Below are positions 18,856 through 26,706 of a DNA stretch of 64,000 bases, one piece after another. Source of the stretch: Castellaniella sp036379515. Its GTDB lineage: Bacteria; Pseudomonadota; Gammaproteobacteria; Burkholderiales; Burkholderiaceae_B. Under the pieces are notes generated by a model that was not told where the DNA came from, ran no database searches, and was given only the letters and a program-made list of their open reading frames with translations. The stretch lies in the NCBI RefSeq assembly GCF_036379515.1, contig NZ_DASVGN010000009.1, forward strand, positions 70,108-134,107, written 5' to 3'. The first letter of the stretch is position 1, and each line of letters begins with the position of its first letter. The translations under genes and the position numbers were made by a program.

Positions 18856-19416
18856 ATGCATACCCCTCTCGACACTGAGGCGGCTGCCGCCCTCGTATTG
18901 AATCCCGAACAGTTTGGCCCCGCAGGCCGCCTGCTGATGGGGGTGTCGAAGTTTTATGCGGCCGTGGGCGGACTCGCCTTTGTAGCCTTGGTGATCATGT
19001 CGCTGATTTCGATCGTGGGCCGCAAGTTGTTCGCAGCACCCGTGCCTGGCGACATGGAAATCCTCATGATGGTGGCCGCGACCGCGTCGGCCACGTTTTT
19101 TGCGTACTGCCATCTGGATGGGGGTGACGTCAAGATCGATTTCTTCACGGCGCATGCCGGGCCTCGCGTCGTTCATGGCCTCGATGCACTGGGTTCGCTC
19201 CTGGTGGGGCTGTTCGGGCTGTTGGTGGCCTGGCGCAGCTGGGTGGGCGCCATGTCGCTGATGGATTCGGGTGAGACCTCCACTGTCCTGGGGTGGCCTG
19301 TCTGGTTGGCACAGGCGGGCATGGTGCCGGGCTTCGTGCTCATGGGGCTGGCGGGGCTCTATATGAGCTTTCTGCATTTGCAGGCAGCGCGTCGGGCTAT
19401 CCGGAGGGCCGCATGA
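18856..19416 (+). CDS. dctQ: TRAP transporter small permease (DctQ)
   Basis: An inner-membrane protein of 186 aa with four hydrophobic segments (roughly residues 36-60, 68-90, 110-130, 148-170) typical of DctQ. It carries the family-like MEILMMVAA segment after the second helix. It partners the DctM channel, whose ATG overlaps its stop (ATGATG at 19413-19418). The cluster position after the decarboxylase and aldehyde dehydrogenase suggests import of their aromatic keto acid. Confidence 0.87.
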   Translation: MHTPLDTEAAAALVLNPEQFGPAGRLLMGVSKFYAAVGGLAFVALVIMSLISIVGRKLFAAPVPGDMEILMMVAATASATFFAYCHLDGGDVKIDFFTAHAGPRVVHGLDALGSLLVGLFGLLVAWRSWVGAMSLMDSGETSTVLGWPVWLAQAGMVPGFVLMGLAGLYMSFLHLQAARRAIRRAA

Positions 19417-20750
19417 TGGACGGCATCACGATCGGTCTTTTGATGTTTGCCGTCTTGCTGGCGCTCATGGTGATCCGCATCCCCATTGGGATCTCGATGT
19501 TCATCGCGGGGGCGGGCGGTTATGTCTATCTTTCGGGCGGCAATTGGACACCGCTCATGGCTTCACTCAAGAACCTGGCCTACGCGCGCTTGTCCAACTA
19601 TGACCTCGTCGTCATTCCGCTGTTCCTGCTCATGGGGCAGTTCGCCACGCATGGCGGCCTGAGCCGCAGTCTCTTTCGTTTCGTGAGTGCGTTCATCGGA
19701 CATAAGCGCGGAGGTATTGCCATGGCGGCAGTCGGCACCTGCGCGGGGTTTGGTGCCATCTGCGGTTCTTCGCTGGCGACGGCCGCCACCATGGGACAGG
19801 TCGTGCTGCCCGAGTTGCGGCGCTACGGTTATGCGGGCAGCCTTGCGACGGGTACGCTGGCTGCGGGCGGCACGCTGGGAATCATGATTCCGCCTTCGGT
19901 GCCGCTCATCATCTACGCCATCCTTACGCAGGAATCCATTGGCAAGCTCTTCATGGCAGCCGTCATTCCCGGCGTGATCGCCATGCTGGGCTACATGGCC
20001 GTGATCCAGATCATCGTGCACTGGAAGCCCGAGATGGGACCGGCTGGCCCGAAGGCTTCATGGACCGAGCGCATCGCCTCGTTGCTGCAGGTAGGCCCGG
20101 TACTTGCGGTCTTTTTCGTGGTCATCGTAGGCATCTACGCCGGTTGGGCCACGCCCACCGAGGCCGCCGCCATTGGTGCTGCAGCCTGCGGCATCATTGC
20201 AGTAGTTTCAGGAGGCCTGCGCTGGCGCGGCCTGTTGGACAGCGCATTGGGCACTGCCCAGGCTACGGCAATGATCTATCTGGTCTTGCTGGGGGCCGAC
20301 ATGCTCAATGTGTCGCTGGCCGTCTCGCAAATGCCGGTCGAGCTTGCTCATTGGGTACAGGCAAGCGGGCTGTCGCCTTTTCTCATCATTGCGGCGGTTC
20401 TTCTGACCTACATTCTGCTGGGCTGCGTGATGGACTCCCTGGCCATGATATTGCTCACCATCCCGATTTTTTATCCCATGATCATGGGGCTCGATTTTTA
20501 CGGCATGAGTGTGGGCGACAAGTCCATCTGGTTCGGCATCCTTGCGTTGATGGTGGTGGAGATCGGGCTGGTGCATCCGCCAGTTGGCATGAACGTCTAC
20601 ATCATCAATCGGATGGCGAAAGATATTCCTCTGACAGAAACCTTCAAGGGCGTGGTCCCGTTTCTCATGTCCGACTTCATCCGCATCGTGGCGCTGGTGG
20701 CTTTCCCCAGCCTGACCTTGATCCTGGTAAAGAGCTTTGGGGCCTTGTGA
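19413..20750 (+). CDS. dctM: TRAP transporter large permease (DctM)
   Basis: The 12-helix DctM channel subunit, 445 aa from ATG 19413; a longer frame from 19293 runs inside dctQ. Typical family segments are visible: IPLFLLMGQFA, GTLAAGGTLGIMIPPSVPLIIYA, GWATPTEAAAIGA, and VEIGLVHPPVGMNVYI near the C terminus. It uses the sodium gradient with DctQ and the periplasmic DctP at 20830-21867. Confidence 0.92.
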   Translation: MMDGITIGLLMFAVLLALMVIRIPIGISMFIAGAGGYVYLSGGNWTPLMASLKNLAYARLSNYDLVVIPLFLLMGQFATHGGLSRSLFRFVSAFIGHKRGGIAMAAVGTCAGFGAICGSSLATAATMGQVVLPELRRYGYAGSLATGTLAAGGTLGIMIPPSVPLIIYAILTQESIGKLFMAAVIPGVIAMLGYMAVIQIIVHWKPEMGPAGPKASWTERIASLLQVGPVLAVFFVVIVGIYAGWATPTEAAAIGAAACGIIAVVSGGLRWRGLLDSALGTAQATAMIYLVLLGADMLNVSLAVSQMPVELAHWVQASGLSPFLIIAAVLLTYILLGCVMDSLAMILLTIPIFYPMIMGLDFYGMSVGDKSIWFGILALMVVEIGLVHPPVGMNVYIINRMAKDIPLTETFKGVVPFLMSDFIRIVALVAFPSLTLILVKSFGAL

Positions 20751-20829
20751 TTGCAGAGGCTGAAGAAGATTTTGCAAGACCCGTGCAGGCGACCCCGCGC
20801 AGCACGTCCATTCATGACAGGAGACATAA

Positions 20830-21867
20830 ATGAAATCTTCCAAAAAGACAGGCGTGGCACGACTGACGGTGCTGACGCTGGGCCTCACGCTGGCGGGAAT
20901 GGCTCAGGCTGCCCCCCAGGTGGTGCTGAAGGTGGCGCACTTTCTGCCATCGAACTCGAATGCGCAGGTCACCATGATTCAGCCGTGGTGCGACAAGATC
21001 GCCAAGGAATCGAATCAGCGCATGGTGTGTCAGATCTATCCGGCCATGCAGCTGGGGGGGACTCCGGCGCAGCTGTTTGATCAGGCCAAGGACGGGATTG
21101 CAGACATCGTCTGGACGCTGCCTACGTATTCAGCAGGGCGTTTCACCAAGGCGGCCGTGTTCGAGTTGCCCTGGATGGAGCGCAACGCCGAATCGGGCAG
21201 CCGTGCCCTGTGGAATTACACGCAAAAGTACGCCCTGGATGAATTCAAAGGGGTTCATCCCATTTTCATGCACGTGCATGGCGGCACCCTGCTGCACTTC
21301 GTCGGCAAGAAGCCCAAGACGCTGGAGGACATGAAAGGTCTGAAGATCCGCTCCGCCAACCGGGTCAACTCGCAGATGCTCACGGCCATTGGCGCCGTGC
21401 CGGTCCAGATGCCGCTGCCTGCCGTGCCCGATTCCATGTCCAAGGGCGTGGTGGACGGGGCCGCCGTTCCTTGGGAAGGGGTCCCGGCCATCAAGCTGGA
21501 CGAAATTACGCGCTATCACTTCGATGTCCCGCAGGGTAAGCCCCGCATGGGCAATTCCATTTTTCTGTTCGGCATGAATCAGGCTCGCTACGACAGCTTG
21601 CCGCCCGATCTGAAGAAAGTGATCGACGACAACAGCGGAGCAGATGTCTCTGCCTGGGCCGGGCGTGTAGCCTTCGATGAGAAAGAGGCCGAATTCATGA
21701 AGACCTCAAAGGAAAACGGCAGCGTCTTCTATTACATGACCGACGCTGAATATGCGCGCTGGCAGGACGCCACGAAGGGCGTCGTGCAAGAGTGGATCAA
21801 GGCAGTCGACAAGAAGGGCGCCAATGGGCAGGAGCTTCTGAGCGCCGCCAAGGCGATGCTGCAGTAG
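20830..21867 (+). CDS. dctP: TRAP transporter substrate-binding protein (DctP family)
   Basis: A periplasmic receptor of 345 aa with a signal peptide cleaved near MAQAAPQ. It has the DctP hallmarks: an early AHFLPSNS strand, the conserved Arg in LKIRSANRV (carboxylate-binding position), and the VDGAAVPWEG segment. The ligand carries a carboxylate, probably benzoylformate, mandelate or a related aromatic acid by context. A CAGGAG site precedes the ATG, and the stop abuts the convergent AEC transporter gene. Confidence 0.88.
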   Translation: MKSSKKTGVARLTVLTLGLTLAGMAQAAPQVVLKVAHFLPSNSNAQVTMIQPWCDKIAKESNQRMVCQIYPAMQLGGTPAQLFDQAKDGIADIVWTLPTYSAGRFTKAAVFELPWMERNAESGSRALWNYTQKYALDEFKGVHPIFMHVHGGTLLHFVGKKPKTLEDMKGLKIRSANRVNSQMLTAIGAVPVQMPLPAVPDSMSKGVVDGAAVPWEGVPAIKLDEITRYHFDVPQGKPRMGNSIFLFGMNQARYDSLPPDLKKVIDDNSGADVSAWAGRVAFDEKEAEFMKTSKENGSVFYYMTDAEYARWQDATKGVVQEWIKAVDKKGANGQELLSAAKAMLQ

Positions 21868-22797
21868 CTAGCCCACTATCCACATGACTAGCGTCAGCGT
21901 GAAGAATGACGTGACAGTGGAGATGAGCAGAACGGAGGCGCACCAGGTCTGCTCATCGTATTTCTGCGCCAGGATCGGAAAGATGCTCAGCATCGGCACG
22001 GCAGCAATGACGACGCCGGCAGAGCGCAAGATGGGATCGGCGGGCGCGAACAGCAGCATCATGGCTGCGACCGCCAATGGGTGAAGGGTCAGCTTGCCGA
22101 AGCAGACCCACAGAATGCGCGGTAAATCGCCGCCAGGCCTGAGGCCTACCAGAGTGCCGCCAATCACGAAGAGCGCGACAGGGCCTGAAGCAAGCGCGAA
22201 CATGTCCACGACCCGGGTCAGAGGAGTGGGCAGGTGAATCTGCAGCAGCGAGCAGACGAAGCCCGCGATGATGCCCAGAATCAGGGGGTTATGCAGCAAG
22301 CCCGAAAATAGGGCTGGCAGCGTGCGGAGGCGGCTGCGGCGATCGCCGTAGCCCGACTCGGCCAGTGCCAGAGCGAGCGGCAACATCACCAGGTTTTCGA
22401 CCATCATGCTCAATGCGATGGCGATAGTGGCCTTGGACCCGAGGAACTGCAGTATCAGTGGAAATCCGATGAACCCGCTGTTGGAGACCGAACTGCCCAG
22501 ACCGGCCAGACTGATCACGGGCCGGGAGGACCCTTTCAGCAGCCGCGCTCCGCTGGCGGCCGCCGCGAACGCAATGAGCGACCCAACTGTGTACGCGCCC
22601 AGATAATCCGGGTTGATGATCTCTGCGAAAGAGCGCTCAGCCAGAGCCTTGAAGAGCAGTGCAGGCAGTGCAATCTGGATGACGAACCGCCCCAGAACAC
22701 GAATGTCGGCCTTGTCGTACGCACCCACGCGTACGGCGACGAATCCCAGTGCCATGGCAATGAACAAGGGACCGACGATGGACAGGATATTGAGCAT
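21868..22797 (-). CDS. AEC (auxin efflux carrier/malonate permease) family transporter
   Basis: A 309-aa integral membrane protein with about ten hydrophobic helices in two halves, matching the AEC family (MdcF-like, Mem_trans domain). Segments such as NSGFIGFPLILQFLG and the final TLVMWIVG helix fit. The family moves organic acids such as malonate or malate; the substrate here is unknown. It lies 47 bases downstream of benE on the minus strand, probably the same transcript. Confidence 0.8.
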   Translation of the reverse strand: MLNILSIVGPLFIAMALGFVAVRVGAYDKADIRVLGRFVIQIALPALLFKALAERSFAEIINPDYLGAYTVGSLIAFAAAASGARLLKGSSRPVISLAGLGSSVSNSGFIGFPLILQFLGSKATIAIALSMMVENLVMLPLALALAESGYGDRRSRLRTLPALFSGLLHNPLILGIIAGFVCSLLQIHLPTPLTRVVDMFALASGPVALFVIGGTLVGLRPGGDLPRILWVCFGKLTLHPLAVAAMMLLFAPADPILRSAGVVIAAVPMLSIFPILAQKYDEQTWCASVLLISTVTSFFTLTLVMWIVG

Positions 22798-22844
22798 GAA
22801 CTAGCAGCGGTGGGACCGAAGAAGGCGTAGACCGTACAGGAGCA

Positions 22845-24041
22845 TCATGCAGCACGGGCCCTGAGAACCAGGTGGCAAATGCCGCCCAGCACCAGGCCCC
22901 AGAAGGCGCTACCGATCCCCAGCAGTGTCATGCCGGATGCGGTGGCCAGAAAGGTGACCAGTGCCGCGTCGCGGTGCTCGGGCACCTGCAGAGAGTCGTG
23001 GATTGAGCTGCTCAGCGTACCCAGCAGCGCGAGACCCGCGATGGCCGCCACGAGTTCGTGCGGAAAAGCCGCGAACAGTGCCACGACCGTCGCGCCAAAA
23101 ATCCCTGTGAGGAAGTAAAACACACCCGCCCATACCGAGGCCTTGTACCGCTGCGAGGCATCGGGATCTGCGTCCGGGCTCATGCAGATGGCCGCCGTGA
23201 TGGCAGCCAGGTTGAAGGCGAATCCGCCGAAGGGAGCGAGCAGCATGCCGGTGATTCCGGTCCAGGAAATCAGGGGGGAGGCAGGCACGCGGGCGTAGCC
23301 GTTGGCGCGCAGCACCGCCAGCCCAGGGATGTTTTGCGAGGTCATGGTCACGATGAAAAGTGGCAGCCCCACACCGATGAGCGATGCCGCAGAGAATTCG
23401 GGCGCCATCCAGACTGGGTGGGCCGGGGTCCAGTCCAGGCCGCTCAGCGATAGCGAACCTTGTGGCAGGGCCCAGAGGATGCCAACCAGCAGGGCCAGTG
23501 GGACGCTGTAGCGCGGCACCCAGCGCCGCGACAACAGGAACGTCGCAAACATGGCCAATACCAGGGTAGGCTGGCCGTGCATGGACGAAAACAGGTCCAT
23601 GCCAAAGCGCAGCAGAATACCGGCCAGCATGGCCGAGGCCAGGTGTCGCGGGACCCAATCCATGAGTTTCTGAAACCAGCCGGTGACACCGCACAACACG
23701 ATGAGGGCAGAACTGGCAATGAAAATGCCGATGGCGTGCGGCAGTCCTACGCCGCCCAGGCTGGTGGCCAACAGCGCAGCGCCAGGCGTGGACCATGCCG
23801 TGAGCACGGGGGCACGCCAGACCAGCGACAGCGTGATGCAGGTTACCCCCATGCCGATCCCCAATGCCCACATCCAGGAAGCCAGTTGCTCTGCGTTCGC
23901 ACCCGCAGCACTCGCCGCCTGGAAGATGATCGCCACTGAACTGGTATAGCCCACCAGAACGGCGATGAAACCGGACGAGACCGAGGAGGGGCGCAGCCAG
24001 CCAGTGACGAGTCCCGGTGCGGAGTGCGTGTTTGATCTCAT
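22845..24041 (-). CDS. benE: Benzoate/H+ symporter (BenE family)
   Basis: An inner-membrane transporter of 398 aa with about 12 helices and BenE family segments such as GFIAVLVGYTSSVAIIFQAA (about residues 24-43), AWSTPGAALLATS, and FGGFAFNLAAITAAICM. It would import benzoate, the acid expected from the neighbouring decarboxylase and aldehyde dehydrogenase steps. No benzoate dioxygenase is in this window. Its ATG overlaps the stop of the HDOD gene (ATGA at 24038-24041). Confidence 0.88.
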   Translation of the reverse strand: MRSNTHSAPGLVTGWLRPSSVSSGFIAVLVGYTSSVAIIFQAASAAGANAEQLASWMWALGIGMGVTCITLSLVWRAPVLTAWSTPGAALLATSLGGVGLPHAIGIFIASSALIVLCGVTGWFQKLMDWVPRHLASAMLAGILLRFGMDLFSSMHGQPTLVLAMFATFLLSRRWVPRYSVPLALLVGILWALPQGSLSLSGLDWTPAHPVWMAPEFSAASLIGVGLPLFIVTMTSQNIPGLAVLRANGYARVPASPLISWTGITGMLLAPFGGFAFNLAAITAAICMSPDADPDASQRYKASVWAGVFYFLTGIFGATVVALFAAFPHELVAAIAGLALLGTLSSSIHDSLQVPEHRDAALVTFLATASGMTLLGIGSAFWGLVLGGICHLVLRARAA

Positions 24042-25315
24042 GGTGCAGCGCGCGTGATGCCATGCGCCCAGACGAACGCGTTCTGTATGAGAGGATCAAG
24101 CATCTCGGGGTTCAGTCCCAGGGTGGTCAACAGAGGGGCGAGGTCCTCGACGTCGTCGCCGTTCGACGGAAAGATCAGCGTGGCCAGCCGCAGTTCCTGG
24201 CCAAGCTCGCCTTCACGCTGGAGCAGTGCCTGGCGAATTGGGACATCGAGTTCGACGTCGGACAACAGGCTCTGCATGGTGCTGTGAAAGATCTGATCCA
24301 TGGGCGACAGGATACCCGTGGTGAAGGCGGCCTCCGCGCGGACGGCCTGCTCGGGGTGGCGCAGCGTGGAGAGCGCCTCCATCAGGTGCGCTCTGGCGCA
24401 GGCCTGGATGAGCGTGGGTGACAGGAACCCTGCGGCCCGGCCGGATTCGGTGTACATCAGCATCTGAATCCAGCGCTGCAGGTGGCGGCGACCCAGCAGC
24501 ATGATGGCCTGGCTCAGCGACTCGACTTCCTGGCTCAGGCCGTAGGCCGGGGTATTCACCATGTCGAGCAGTGTCTTCACCAGTTCGGTGTCCCGCTGCA
24601 GGCTGGCCTGGATTTCGGGGATTTCCCCGCCGCCCATGATGAGCATGACCAGGCGCAGCAGCGTCTTCTGCCGAGGGGAGAGAGCGGTGCCCGAGGTGAC
24701 GTCCGCCGGCTGGCCCCCCTCGAAAAGGGTGAAGCCCAGCAGCAGGAAGTTGTCCAATGCAGCCTTATTGGGCGTGCCGTCGGCCAGGAGCTGGCGCTTC
24801 GCCTGCTTGTGCTGGAAGCTCTGGCGGAAGATATCGGCCTTGGAACTGCGCGCTGGATTGAAGCTCACGACCTTGCAGAAAGGCAGCAAGGCCGAGTATT
24901 CGGCTTTCGCAGCGAGATCACCCTGAATCGAGCACTGCAGGCCGCCGTGGGCCAGGCCTTGCAGTGCCTGGATGATCTCGGGGGTAGCCTCGGTTCCTTC
25001 TGGCAATTCGACATAGGTCCGGTGGCGTGGCAACGTGAAGGCGAAGGGGCTTTTCAGCAGCGCAGGCGTACCGTCCAGCCAGTGGGGCACGTACGCCAGG
25101 CAGGCATTGACCCCGTGGCTCCGAGCGGTCGACATCACCGCCATGCCAGGGTCCCGGTCCGTTTTCTCCGTGTCGGCCCACAGAACCCGCAACCGGTAAC
25201 CCGCCAGGCCTCGATTCTGGTCCAGAATCGGTTCACGGCGTAGTAAATAGGGGGGTAGGGCTGCCTGAGTTTCAGCCTGTTCGGCGACGGACTCGGTCGT
25301 CGAAGATGGTTCCAT
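24038..25315 (-). CDS. Degenerate EAL-HDOD signalling protein (YuxH-type)
   Basis: A 425-aa cytoplasmic protein. Residues about 22-205 form an EAL-like barrel, but the signature is lost: the YELL/EAL position reads GYRLRVLW, so c-di-GMP hydrolysis is unlikely. Residues about 220-400 form an HDOD domain (LLDMVNTPAYGLSQEVESLSQAI...LGRRHLQRW). Such proteins act as non-catalytic signalling hubs for motility and c-di-GMP networks. It is co-transcribed with benE by an overlapping start/stop, an unusual pairing. Confidence 0.8.
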   Translation of the reverse strand: MEPSSTTESVAEQAETQAALPPYLLRREPILDQNRGLAGYRLRVLWADTEKTDRDPGMAVMSTARSHGVNACLAYVPHWLDGTPALLKSPFAFTLPRHRTYVELPEGTEATPEIIQALQGLAHGGLQCSIQGDLAAKAEYSALLPFCKVVSFNPARSSKADIFRQSFQHKQAKRQLLADGTPNKAALDNFLLLGFTLFEGGQPADVTSGTALSPRQKTLLRLVMLIMGGGEIPEIQASLQRDTELVKTLLDMVNTPAYGLSQEVESLSQAIMLLGRRHLQRWIQMLMYTESGRAAGFLSPTLIQACARAHLMEALSTLRHPEQAVRAEAAFTTGILSPMDQIFHSTMQSLLSDVELDVPIRQALLQREGELGQELRLATLIFPSNGDDVEDLAPLLTTLGLNPEMLDPLIQNAFVWAHGITRAAP

Positions 25316-25529
25316 GGTGTCTCCTCTTGTCGCGGTTGCTTGCGCACTGCGTGGCGTGGTTCGCCGTGTTATGGTGTTGTCTCGTCAGGTATACGACCGG
25401 CTCCTGCGGCGCTTGCCGGGCTTGGTGATCTCCGACGGGAAGCTGCTATTGTACTGGCCGGTGCGCGCGGCCATACGCCCGACATCGGTCTACAATCGGC
25501 CTATTCTTTTGCTTTTGACGGAGAGGCTC

Positions 25530-26657
25530 ATGCCTGGATTGCTACCCAATGTAGACCCCGAGGGGCTGCTGGAATACTCAGTGGTCTATACCGATCGGGC
25601 CCTGAACCATATGTCTCAGGCCTTTCAGGCGGTGATGCGTGACATCTCTCGTACGCTCAAGTCGGTGTATGGTGCGCATTCAGCCATCGTCGTGCCGGGT
25701 AGCGGTACCTTTGGCATGGAAGCCGTGGCGCGGCAGTTTGCCAGTGGCAAGCGCGCATTGGTGATTCGCAACGGCTGGTTCAGCTATCGCTGGACGCAAA
25801 TTTTTGAAGTCGGCAATATTCCGGCAGAATCCCAGGTGCTGAAGGCTCGTCCCATCGAAGCGGGCAACCAGCCTTATTTTGCACCTCCCCCCGTCGAAGA
25901 AGTCATTGCGGCAGTGCGTGAGTTCAAGCCCGACGTGGTCTTCGCGGCGCACGTGGAAACCGCCTCGGGCATCCGCCTGCCAGATGGCTATATTCGTCAG
26001 GTGGCGGATGCCGTGCATGCTGTGGGTGGTTTGTTCGTCCTGGATTGCATTGCCTCCGGCACGATCTGGGTCAACATGAAAGACGTGCACGTCGATGTAA
26101 TTGTGTCGGCCCCGCAAAAGGGCTGGACGTCTTCGGCCTGCTGCGGTCTGGTCATGCTGGGTGACGAAGCTCGCCGGCGCATCGAGACCACCCAAAGCAC
26201 CAGCTTTGCCTGCGACCTGCGCAAATGGTTGGGCGTGATGGAGGCTTACGAAAAGGGGGGGCACGCCTATTACACGACGCTACCGACGGATTCCCTGATC
26301 ATCCTGCGCAACGTCATGGCTGAAACCGAAGCCTATGGTTTTGACAAGGTGCGTGACGAGCAGCAGCAACTGGGCGATTCCGTGCGCAAGCTGCTGCGCC
26401 GACGCGGTTTCAAGAGTGTGGCTGCGCCGGGGTTCGAGGCACCGGGTGTGGTGGTGAGCTACACCACAGACGACGGCATTCATTCCACCAGCAAGTTTGC
26501 GCAGGTGGGGGTTCAGGCGGCGGCGGGCGTGCCACTGGCCTGCGACGAACCGCAAGGGTTCAAGACCTTCCGCATTGGGCTCTTTGGGCTGGATAAGTTG
26601 CACAACGTGCAGCGCACGGTCGACACCTTGGCTGCTGCGCTTGACCGCATGCAATAG
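25530..26657 (+). CDS. PLP-dependent alanine/serine-glyoxylate aminotransferase family protein
   Basis: A class V, fold-type I aminotransferase of 375 aa. The pyridoxal-phosphate lysine is in SAPQKGW (about residue 198), the preceding Asp in FVLDCIAS, and the glycine-serine loop in VPGSGTFGME. Relatives are alanine-glyoxylate and serine-pyruvate aminotransferases; the amino donor and acceptor cannot be assigned. I took ATG 25530 behind a GGAGAG site; the frame is open to 25314 but that part is arginine-rich and runs into the divergent promoter region. 25316-25529 holds no other gene. Confidence 0.82.
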   Translation: MPGLLPNVDPEGLLEYSVVYTDRALNHMSQAFQAVMRDISRTLKSVYGAHSAIVVPGSGTFGMEAVARQFASGKRALVIRNGWFSYRWTQIFEVGNIPAESQVLKARPIEAGNQPYFAPPPVEEVIAAVREFKPDVVFAAHVETASGIRLPDGYIRQVADAVHAVGGLFVLDCIASGTIWVNMKDVHVDVIVSAPQKGWTSSACCGLVMLGDEARRRIETTQSTSFACDLRKWLGVMEAYEKGGHAYYTTLPTDSLIILRNVMAETEAYGFDKVRDEQQQLGDSVRKLLRRRGFKSVAAPGFEAPGVVVSYTTDDGIHSTSKFAQVGVQAAAGVPLACDEPQGFKTFRIGLFGLDKLHNVQRTVDTLAAALDRMQ

Positions 26658-26676
26658 CCTTCTGCGGGCTGCGCGC

Positions 26677-26706
26677 AAATGGCCGGGCATCTGCCCGGCC
26701 ATTTTA
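26677..26706. terminator. Bidirectional rho-independent terminator
   Basis: A near-perfect 13-bp stem (AAATGGCCGGGCA paired with TGCCCGGCCATTT) with a two-base loop and a TTTT tail stands between the convergent aminotransferase and dnaE2 genes. It serves the plus-strand gene clearly. In the minus direction the tail is only AAAT-derived, so termination of dnaE2 there may be weaker. Confidence 0.75.

Noticed and set aside
25441..25529. Promoter with TACAAT at 25491 for the aminotransferase
   Set aside because: The -10-like hexamer is good but no -35 element is found at 16-18 bases; not strong enough to list.
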